DNA of 7,730 nucleotides, taken from the NCBI GenBank assembly GCA_946886375.1, contig CAMPIL010000168.1, positions 1 through 7,730 on the forward strand, written 5' to 3'. The notes beneath the pieces are model-generated. The model did no database searches. It saw only the letters and a program-made list of their open reading frames with translations, and was not told where the DNA came from. Made by a program: the position numbers and the translations under genes. This stretch comes from an uncultured Phycisphaerales bacterium (GTDB lineage: Bacteria > Planctomycetota > Phycisphaerae > Phycisphaerales > SM1A02). Shown one piece after another: positions 1 through 5,200 of the stretch (position 1 is its first letter; every line of letters begins with the position of its first letter).

Positions 1-2177
1 TCCTTCGTGTCGGCCGCAACGATGTTGATGTTCACGTTGACCTCTGGAGCAGCGCGTTCAGCATCAGTCGTCCGAATACCCAAGCGCCCGCGGTGATCGC
101 GGCCAAGCGGCATGATCGCTTCAGGTCCTGCTTCACCCATGAGCCCAAACCCGTGCCGCATTGGGAACAACGTCGGACCGTTTACCACGCCGCCAGCCGC
201 GAACGCCTTCACGTTGCCGCGATCGAGAACAATGCCCTTCGCGGCGACGGGCCCCATCGCCGCGAGTGCTGGGCCGGTAGGGCCGGGTATTTGGAAGAAT
301 GAATTCACCAGCTGCATCGCTGCCAGTCGCACAAAGAGCTTCGCAGCGATGGCCAGCATTTCTTTGGCCATGTCACGAAACGATTTCGTGATGTTGAGCG
401 TGCCGGCAATTGCCGAGTCGATCATGCCGTCCATCGTGCCCATGAACGAACTTGACATTTGCGTGAAGGCTTCGTCGCCCAGGCGTTTGGCTTCTTTCGT
501 GGCCTCGCCCACGTCGCGCAATGCGTCGATGAAATCACGTGAGCGCTGGTTGAACTGGCCATAGGCTGCGCCGAACAAGTTCACTGATCCAGCCGCGTCT
601 TTCGCCGCCTGCCCTGCGCGTTTTGCTTCTTCTGCCGCTGCACGGATGCTGGCCGGCAACATCTGCAGCTTGCGGAGCAGTTCCGCCACTGACGGATTGA
701 GGGCCGCCAGGTGACCCCACGCTTGTACGAACGCCTCGACATGGGCGTCCATGTCCCTGAAAGCGGTGCTGCCCACCGACAGCAGGTCCTCTGTGGCCTT
801 CTTCCAACCCTCGGAGAATTGAGTGCCAACTTTTTGTCCAAACAGTTCATACCGGGCTTGAAGTTCAGCATCGCTCGTTGGTGGAAGCCAAACGTCAATT
901 TTCATTTTGAGCGCGGTGTTCATCGCACTCTGAATTGGGGCAAGGTCGTCGATGAGTTTTTGTAGCATGCCTCCGATCATGCCTGGACCTGGCCCGATGG
1001 GAAGACGGAAACTGTTCAACTGCAGTAGCGCGTCGTTGAGCACCTCTGAGATGTAGACCGGAAGTTTGACCAGACCCCGGACGATGCCAAGCGCAGTTTC
1101 CCTTCCGAGCGTGTCGCTGAAATCGCGCGCGATAGTGAGTACTCGACCGCCGATGTTCCCGACAGCCCGAATGACCAGTTGACCCGCAGCGTCCAAGGCG
1201 CTCCCGGTCATGTCAACAACCAGGTCGAAGACGGTTCGCAGACTCGCGGCCTGCGTCCTTGGATCCCACTGCCGCCAGAAATTGATGAACTCGACCGCAC
1301 CCCGAATCGACAACTCGGTGTAGAAGGCAACGTCCTTCACGAATGATTTCAGTGCCGGCAAATGGTTGCGGATGAAGTCCCGCAGCCCCGCAACGCCCCT
1401 TTGAATGGTCGGAAAGAATTCACCGGCGACAATGATTCTCAAATCTCGCCATGTTGCCTTGAGCAGTGTGATTTCGTCATTGAACTGGACTGCGCGCGAA
1501 ATCTCTTCGCGGGAGAAAATGAACACACTGCTGGCAATGCGATCAAATTCCTCCCGGCTCATGCGGAATATCTTCAACATCTCTGCGCCGCCGCGGCCAA
1601 AGAGGTCCAACGTCAGATTGACGCGATCGGTTTGTCTCTCGACGCGAGCGAGCGCATCGCGGATTGCGAGGAATTGATTTTCTGGAGCAAGCCTCTGTAA
1701 CTCGATCGCCGACAATCCCAGCGTCTTCAACGCAGCCGCACCCTCGCCAGCCCCACGCGCGGCCTCACTGATCCTGTTCTCCATTTGGAGGAACGATTGG
1801 CCAAGCGCATCCAGCGACACATCAGCCACTTCGGCGACAGCACGGAACCGCTGCAGCGAATCAGTGCTGATCCCCAGTTTGAGATTCAGTTTGTCGATGA
1901 TGTCTAGATCATCCGCAGCTTCGGTGAAGAATCGAATCGCACCGCGTGCGGCCAGGAACGCCATCGCTGCGCGAAGCAAACCAATTGGCGATAAAAGCGC
2001 GGTGATCGTGCGATGCAAAACACTGACAGGGAACGTGATCGCTTTGAATGCGGCAATCGCGCCGGCTTCCAATGCCTTCACTCCCTGTAGTGCCGTTTTG
2101 GTTGCCGGCCCGAGTTTGTCGTAGCCCTGCAGCGTGATGCCCAGGACCTTGTTGCGCTCGGATGAAGCGGTTGCCAC
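1..2177 (-). CDS. Phage tail tape measure protein (partial, C-terminal end beyond window)
   Basis: The minus frame is open without a stop from 2219 down to base 1, giving at least 725 residues from the chosen GTG. Tape measure proteins set tail length, form the scaffold inside the tail tube and leave the tail during DNA entry. Seen here: a hydrophobic N-terminal stretch (about residues 47-84), then the family signature AADDLDIIDKLNLKLGIS with the following DSLQRF...AEVADVSLDAL (about 87-125), ALKTLGLSAIEL and DLFGRGGAEML (about 149-201), helical middle segments, an Ala/Lys-rich helix (EEAKRAGQAAKDAA), and near the C-terminus AAGGVVNGPTLFPM followed by GLMGEAGPEAIMPLG (about 679-692), a hallmark of lambda-like and Mu-like tape measures. 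The start is GTG at 2177-2175, with GGGGA ending 9 nt upstream as ribosome binding site; no ATG exists between it and the in-frame stop at 2220-2222. The gene lies downstream of the winged-helix gene on the same strand. No frameshift or internal stop is visible, so it looks intact. Confidence 0.95.
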   Translation of the reverse strand, partial: MATASSERNKVLGITLQGYDKLGPATKTALQGVKALEAGAIAAFKAITFPVSVLHRTITALLSPIGLLRAAMAFLAARGAIRFFTEAADDLDIIDKLNLKLGISTDSLQRFRAVAEVADVSLDALGQSFLQMENRISEAARGAGEGAAALKTLGLSAIELQRLAPENQFLAIRDALARVERQTDRVNLTLDLFGRGGAEMLKIFRMSREEFDRIASSVFIFSREEISRAVQFNDEITLLKATWRDLRIIVAGEFFPTIQRGVAGLRDFIRNHLPALKSFVKDVAFYTELSIRGAVEFINFWRQWDPRTQAASLRTVFDLVVDMTGSALDAAGQLVIRAVGNIGGRVLTIARDFSDTLGRETALGIVRGLVKLPVYISEVLNDALLQLNSFRLPIGPGPGMIGGMLQKLIDDLAPIQSAMNTALKMKIDVWLPPTSDAELQARYELFGQKVGTQFSEGWKKATEDLLSVGSTAFRDMDAHVEAFVQAWGHLAALNPSVAELLRKLQMLPASIRAAAEEAKRAGQAAKDAAGSVNLFGAAYGQFNQRSRDFIDALRDVGEATKEAKRLGDEAFTQMSSSFMGTMDGMIDSAIAGTLNITKSFRDMAKEMLAIAAKLFVRLAAMQLVNSFFQIPGPTGPALAAMGPVAAKGIVLDRGNVKAFAAGGVVNGPTLFPMRHGFGLMGEAGPEAIMPLGRDHRGRLGIRTTDAERAAPEVNVNINIVAADTK

Positions 2178-2235
2178 TGACGAGATTCCCCGGAACCGTG
2201 GACCGCGGTGCCGACAATTTCATCGTCGAGAGTCC

Positions 2236-2265
2236 AGATCGATCTTGAAGATTCGGGATCGATCC
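2236..2265. promoter_or_regulatory. Tandem 10-bp palindromes, possible operator or mRNA hairpin
   Basis: AGATCGATCT (2236-2245) and GGATCGATCC (2256-2265) are each perfect 10-bp palindromes sharing the GATCGATC core. They start exactly 20 bp apart, about two helical turns. They lie in the 113-bp gap between the winged-helix gene and the tape measure gene, about 60 bp before the tape measure start. Such spacing would suit two dimers of a DNA-binding protein on one face of the helix. The two cores could also pair with each other in RNA as an 8-bp stem with a 12-nt loop. The function is inferred; only the repeats are seen. Confidence 0.4.
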
Positions 2266-2290
2266 GCACAAATACGCCTGCGAGAAGGAC

Positions 2291-2584
2291 TTACTTACTT
2301 GCAAAATCGATTTCTTCGCGTGTGGAAGTTACGGGGTACCCGCGTAATGTCATCCGCCTTTTGGGCTGGGAAGGACCCGCAAGGCAGGTCAGTGCCCGCC
2401 ACCGCGATTCGACGCACCTCACTTCCCCCACGTCAACCAGGTGATCGATGTATCGCTGCACAGTCGTCAGCGGCAAGTTGGCAGCCCTGGCGATTTCTCG
2501 TCTCGTCGGTTTCAATCCTCTGCAGCACAGCCGGATCAATGCCCGATGCACTCGCCGCAATCTCGTCTGGTTGGGCCTCTTCAT
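2291..2584 (-). CDS. Small winged helix-turn-helix DNA-binding protein
   Basis: A 97-residue basic protein. Residues about 8-24 form a basic helix (RLRRVHRALIRLCCRG), followed by PTRREIARAANLP (26-38) and a recognition-helix-like TTVQRYIDHLVDVGEV (40-55), then a likely wing (RCVESRWRALTCL). This is the pattern of LexA-type and similar winged-helix domains: helix, 'T..EIA...', 'S/T TV.R.I..L...G'. No catalytic or oligomerisation domain can be seen after it; the C-terminal 30 residues are basic and probably disordered. The start is the ATG at 2584. The frame is open upstream to a TAG at 2636-2638 but holds no other ATG, GTG or TTG, and the ribosome binding site is weak. The gene sits 113 bp before the tape measure gene on the same strand, where tail assembly chaperone genes usually lie, and just after an intrinsic terminator, so it may begin a new transcript. 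Third-position GC is high, as in its neighbour. The specific target is unknown. Confidence 0.72.
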   Translation of the reverse strand: MKRPNQTRLRRVHRALIRLCCRGLKPTRREIARAANLPLTTVQRYIDHLVDVGEVRCVESRWRALTCLAGPSQPKRRMTLRGYPVTSTREEIDFASK

Positions 2585-2614
2585 GCTGTACCACGGACAG
2601 GACCATGAACCGCA

Positions 2615-2643
2615 ATTTTTGGCGAGTTCGGCTGGCTAAACAA
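2615..2643 (-). promoter_or_regulatory. Possible weak promoter for the winged-helix gene
   Basis: On the minus strand TTGTTT (2643-2638) is followed after 17 nt by AAAAAT (2620-2615), about 30 nt before the ATG at 2584. The spacing is ideal, but the boxes match the sigma70 consensus only 3/6 and 4/6. It is placed just after a terminator, which is why a promoter is expected here. Confidence 0.25.
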
Positions 2644-2659
2644 GTGCCGGTTTGTGCGC

Positions 2660-2701
2660 AAAGAAAAAGGCGCAAGCGCCAGAGATTCCAGCACTTGCGC
2701 C
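2660..2701 (-). terminator. Intrinsic terminator (minus strand)
   Basis: On the minus strand GGCGCAAGTGC (2701-2691) can pair with GCGCTTGCGCC (2679-2669). That is an 11-bp stem with one G-U pair and an 11-nt loop, followed at once by TTTTTCTTT (2668-2660). This is a textbook rho-independent terminator for leftward transcription. There is no T-tract on the plus side, so it points one way. It ends whatever is transcribed leftward from the 2761-3100 region and separates it from the winged-helix gene. Confidence 0.75.
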
Positions 2702-2760
2702 GCAAATATGGACGCAACTCAGCCACGGCTGTTTGATCCCATCGGGTCACCGACACGGTC

Positions 2761-2889
2761 CTAATGGAGGGTGCCGCCCGCGTGGATTTGCTCGAACCCC
2801 AAGTCAAAGTGGGTTCGCTGACCATCGATCCCGATCTTCCACTCTATGGAGGCCTGATCTTCGTCGCGGTTCTCAATGAGCGATCCCAT
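2761..2889 (-). CDS. Small hypothetical ORF, 42 residues
   Basis: ATG at 2889, TAG at 2761-2763. The protein begins MGSLIENRDEDQASIEWKIG and ends HAGGTLH. It is acidic in the first third, with no hydrophobic segment and no motif I recognise. In its favour: third-position GC is about 74 percent, higher than the plus-strand frame through the same bases, and a strong leftward terminator begins 60 nt after its stop. Against: it is short, has only a weak purine stretch (AAGAAA) before the ATG, and a 45-codon plus-strand ORF (2764-2901) covers the same bases. It could be a real small gene or the degenerate 3' end of a larger phage gene. Confidence 0.35.
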   Translation of the reverse strand: MGSLIENRDEDQASIEWKIGIDGQRTHFDLGFEQIHAGGTLH

Positions 2890-3140
2890 GGGGTTTCTTA
2901 GGCTCGAGCAAATATGCCCACGACAGGGAGCAACCCGAGGGGATCAAACGCCGTACGATCTAGTGTAGCACGCGCGAAGGGAAAGTTGAACGACGAAATG
3001 ATCGAGCCTGCTGCAACAAATTCCACGCCGGACAGAGCGGCAGTTTTGATCCAGATTGACACCGAAACTGCCGACAGTACCATCTTTGTGTCTGAGGACG
3101 CCCGATTCTCATTGACCGCGTTTTCCCAGGTTCATCACAC
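2890..3140. other. Junction between the minus-strand phage module and plus-strand host genes
   Basis: This 251-bp stretch holds no gene I can support. Two short overlapping open frames exist (2898-3083 minus, 2914-3144 plus), but neither shows a family motif, a clear ribosome binding site or strong codon bias. The transcription direction changes here, from leftward phage-type genes to rightward host genes. No tRNA gene and no obvious repeat marking an attachment site is visible; the other end of the element is outside the window. The plus-strand promoter at 3056-3083 is the only recognisable signal. Confidence 0.5.
3056..3083 (+). promoter_or_regulatory. Possible sigma70-type promoter for the lipoprotein gene
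   Basis: A perfect -35 box TTGACA (3056-3061) is followed after 16 bp by TACCAT (3078-3083, 4/6 to TATAAT). A transcript from here would start near 3090 and carry a leader of about 50 nt before the ATG at 3141. Confidence 0.4.
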
Positions 3141-3422
3141 ATGAAAACTCTCACCGCACTGGTCGCCGTTTCCGCCCTTGCCGCGTTGCTGGCGGGCTGC
3201 GACAGCACCAAGAACACCAGTTACAAGCACATCACGGGCCACTTGACGCCGGAAATGAAGGGCCTGTCGGAGCGGCCGTCCGACGATCACACGGCGTTCG
3301 CCTCGGCATCGAATCAGAACCTGCGCATGTTCTGGGATGACGTGGGCCGCGCGCTGTATCTCGACACGCCGAGCAGGCTGCATCCGTTTCCGGTCGTGAC
3401 CACCAGCGGCCAGAGCCGCTGA
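3141..3422 (+). CDS. Small lipoprotein of unknown function
   Basis: 93 residues. The N-terminus MKTLTALVAVSALAALLAGC is a classic lipoprotein signal: one Lys, a hydrophobic core and the lipobox LLAGC with Cys20 as the lipidated residue. Residue +2 is Asp, which in E. coli would favour retention in the inner membrane; whether that rule holds in planctomycetes is not known to me. The mature part (73 residues) is polar and ends in a Pro-rich segment (DTPSRLHPFPVVTTSG), preceded by RMFWDDVGRALYLD, which looks like an amphipathic helix. I recognise no enzymatic motif. The start is supported by the signal peptide directly after the ATG; AGG lies 10 nt upstream as a weak ribosome binding site. It is probably transcribed alone, given the promoter-like boxes before it and the strong terminator 29 nt after its stop. 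Confidence 0.85.
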   Translation: MKTLTALVAVSALAALLAGCDSTKNTSYKHITGHLTPEMKGLSERPSDDHTAFASASNQNLRMFWDDVGRALYLDTPSRLHPFPVVTTSGQSR

Positions 3423-3450
3423 GCCGTGAAATCCAGAAAAACACTTGCGA

Positions 3451-3482
3451 CCCCCGATTCATGGATCGGGGGTTTTCGTTTT
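3451..3482 (+). terminator. Intrinsic terminator after the lipoprotein gene
   Basis: CCCCCGAT (3451-3458) and ATCGGGGG (3465-3472) form a perfect 8-bp stem with a 6-nt loop, followed by TTTTCGTTTT (3473-3482). It lies 28 nt after the lipoprotein stop and 30 nt before the first ATG of the transporter gene, so it should separate the two transcripts. Confidence 0.88.
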
Positions 3483-3511
3483 GCCCCAGTTTTTCATGAC
3501 ACCTCACGGCG

Positions 3512-5026
3512 ATGTTGCGAATGTCGCCTGCTTGCCTCAACCCGCAACCGCGCCAATCCTACAAGTCTGCAGTGAGCCCGGTTGACTACGCCAAAACGCC
3601 GTTTCGGGGAGTTCGAAACGCTATTGCATCGTTTCACCCCAAGACGCTGCCGCCCATGATGCGCGCCAGTTATGGCCGCGAACTCGTGGCCTGGTGGTTT
3701 CTGCCCATGATGCTGGGCGCGATTGAAGGCGGGGTCATCAGCGTAATCGTGAAGAAGAGTTTCGCGGGCGTGGAGTCGATATCGCAGGCGCAACTCAATT
3801 TCGCAGTCGCCGCGGTAAGCGCCGCGCCCGCGCTGGCCAACATCACCAGTTTCATGTGGGCCTCTCTCACGCACGGGCGCAGCAAGATCAGGTTCATCAC
3901 GTGGCTTCAGGTGGCCACGGCGCTGTTTGTCGCGGGCATCGCGCTGTCGCCGCACAGCATTGCAGGCCTTGCGCTGCTATGCGTCATGGTGTACGGGGCG
4001 CGGATCAGTTGGACCGGCGTCATCCTGGTTCGCACATCGGTGTGGCGCAACAACTATCCCCGCGCCGACCGCGCCCGCATTGCAGGAAAACTCGCCAGCG
4101 TGCAGGCCGTCGTGCTGTGCGGGGTGGCGTTTGTGCTGGGCCTCGCCATGGACTGGAACGAGCAGAGTTTCCACTGGCTGTTTCCGCTGGCGGCAGTGGG
4201 CGGACTGGCCGGCACAGCGATCTATGCCAAGGTGCGCTTGCGCGGACAGAAGCGCCTGGCCCGCGCGGAGAAATCTCGCTCGCTCACCGATCAACCTTCA
4301 ATGAACCCGCTGTCGGTCTGGCGCGTGCTGAAGAACGATGCACACTATCGCCGGTTCATGATGACCATGTTCGTCTTCGGCCTGGGCAACATCATGCTCA
4401 TCGCGCCTCTGGCGATCGTGCTGCAGGAACATTTTCACCTGAACTACTGGCCGCAGATCATCATCACCAGCGCGCTGCCGGACATCATGATGCCCCTTGC
4501 GATTCCCCTGTGGAGCCGGCTGCTCAACCGCTGCCACGTCGTGCAGTTCCGTGCGATCCACGCCTGGTCGTATGTCTCAGCGGCGTTCATCATGCTGCTG
4601 GCGGTCACCACGCATCAGCCGTGGCTGCTGGTTGTGATGGCCATCATCACCGGCATCGCCGACGCGGGCGGCATCTTGGCGTGGAACCTCGGGCATAATG
4701 ATTTCGCCAAGGACCACAACGCCAGCCAGTACATGGGGGTGCATGTGACGCTGACGGGCCTTCGGGGCCTGATCGCCCCATTCTTGGGAGTGGGCATTTA
4801 CCAGGTTCTTGAGCATTGGAGTCCTGGCAGGGGAGTCTGGACCTTCCTGCCGTGCCTGATGCTGAATTTCAGCGGAGCGGTGGGATTCGGGCTGATGTGG
4901 CGTGAAATGCGAAATCGAGCGTTGGATCCATGCCAATCCTGTGGATATGACCTTCAGGCGACTCGCCGCAATGGACTTCCGAGGTGCCCGGAATGTGGAG
5001 GATTACTCTCGTTGCCTCAGACTTGA
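3512..5026 (+). CDS. Major-facilitator-like 12-TM transporter with C-terminal zinc ribbon
   Basis: 504 residues from the first ATG. About 12 hydrophobic segments are visible: roughly 58-82, 95-118, 128-145, 149-172, 193-213, 220-238, then a basic loop (239-283), and 284-305, 316-334, 352-366, 370-390, 415-431, 442-463. The 6+6 layout with a long central loop is typical of the major facilitator superfamily; the substrate cannot be told. After the last helix, residues 474-495 hold Cys474-x2-Cys477-GYDL and CPEC (Cys492, Cys495), a four-Cys zinc ribbon of the CxxCGYDL...CPxCG type that I associate with planctomycete proteins. With an even number of helices both termini should be cytoplasmic, so the ribbon would face the cytosol. 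The start is uncertain: no clear ribosome binding site precedes 3512, and GTG 3572 or ATG 3656 (just before the first helix) are alternatives. It lies downstream of a terminator, so it needs its own promoter, which I could not identify. Confidence 0.85.
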   Translation: MLRMSPACLNPQPRQSYKSAVSPVDYAKTPFRGVRNAIASFHPKTLPPMMRASYGRELVAWWFLPMMLGAIEGGVISVIVKKSFAGVESISQAQLNFAVAAVSAAPALANITSFMWASLTHGRSKIRFITWLQVATALFVAGIALSPHSIAGLALLCVMVYGARISWTGVILVRTSVWRNNYPRADRARIAGKLASVQAVVLCGVAFVLGLAMDWNEQSFHWLFPLAAVGGLAGTAIYAKVRLRGQKRLARAEKSRSLTDQPSMNPLSVWRVLKNDAHYRRFMMTMFVFGLGNIMLIAPLAIVLQEHFHLNYWPQIIITSALPDIMMPLAIPLWSRLLNRCHVVQFRAIHAWSYVSAAFIMLLAVTTHQPWLLVVMAIITGIADAGGILAWNLGHNDFAKDHNASQYMGVHVTLTGLRGLIAPFLGVGIYQVLEHWSPGRGVWTFLPCLMLNFSGAVGFGLMWREMRNRALDPCQSCGYDLQATRRNGLPRCPECGGLLSLPQT

Positions 5027-5057
5027 AGATTCTGCATATCGATTATTGGCTAAAAAC

Positions 5058-5066
5058 TGCTATACT
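5058..5066 (+). promoter_or_regulatory. Extended -10 promoter for rpsA
   Basis: TGCTATACT combines the extended -10 TGn (5058-5060) with TATACT (5061-5066, 5/6 to consensus). The -35 region (about 5038-5043, ATCGAT with a 17-bp spacer) is poor, as is usual for extended -10 promoters, and the spacer is AT-rich. The predicted start is near 5073, leaving about 128 nt of leader before the S1 start codon. Confidence 0.55.
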
Positions 5067-5076
5067 TCACGATTCG

Positions 5077-5173
5077 CCCCATAATCCTGGGGTCATGGTC
5101 AGCCGGTGGTATTCGACGTGTGTCGGAACCGGCGGGTTCATAGTCACTTGGCAGCCGCGGTGCGTGGCCGCGG
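5077..5173 (+). promoter_or_regulatory. Structured 5' leader of rpsA with three hairpins
   Basis: Three short hairpins can be drawn: CCCCA/TGGGG (5077-5081 with 5088-5092, 6-nt loop), GAACC/GGTTC (5126-5130 with 5135-5139, GGCG loop) and CCGCGG/CCGCGG (5155-5160 with 5168-5173, 7-nt loop). The 11 bases before the ATG (ACTTACTTTTC) are pyrimidine-rich and hold no Shine-Dalgarno sequence. In E. coli the rpsA leader also lacks a good Shine-Dalgarno, is made of hairpins, and is the target of repression by free S1. Similar autoregulation here is inference. Confidence 0.4.
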
Positions 5174-5200
5174 TCAAGACACGAAAGACACTTACTTTTC

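Noticed and set aside
1362..1700. 112-codon plus-strand frame in the left third
   Set aside because: It is antisense to the tape measure gene, whose frame has family motifs on both sides.
1909..2304. 131-codon minus-strand frame overlapping the tape measure start
   Set aside because: It is out of frame with the tape measure N-terminus and has no motif; only about 42 codons lie outside that gene.
2433..2825. 130-codon minus-strand frame crossing the terminator at 2660-2701
   Set aside because: It runs through a strong terminator hairpin and across the better-supported winged-helix gene; only its last 57 codons are discussed as a finding.
2764..2901. 45-codon plus-strand ORF opposite the 42-codon minus ORF
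   Set aside because: Codon bias is weaker than on the minus strand and the nearby terminator points leftward, favouring the minus reading.
2898..3083. 61-codon minus-strand ORF ending 8 bp before the 42-codon ORF
   Set aside because: Third-position GC is only moderate and there is no ribosome binding site or family motif; it overlaps the plus-strand ORF and the promoter-like boxes.
2914..3144. 76-codon plus-strand ORF overlapping the lipoprotein start by ATGA
   Set aside because: The 4-base overlap is suggestive of coupling, but there is no ribosome binding site or motif, codon bias is weak, and the likely promoter lies inside it.
3856..4698. 280-codon plus-strand frame inside the transporter gene
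   Set aside because: Its Arg/Gly/His/Pro-rich composition is typical of an out-of-frame reading; the transporter frame has clear membrane helices over the same bases.
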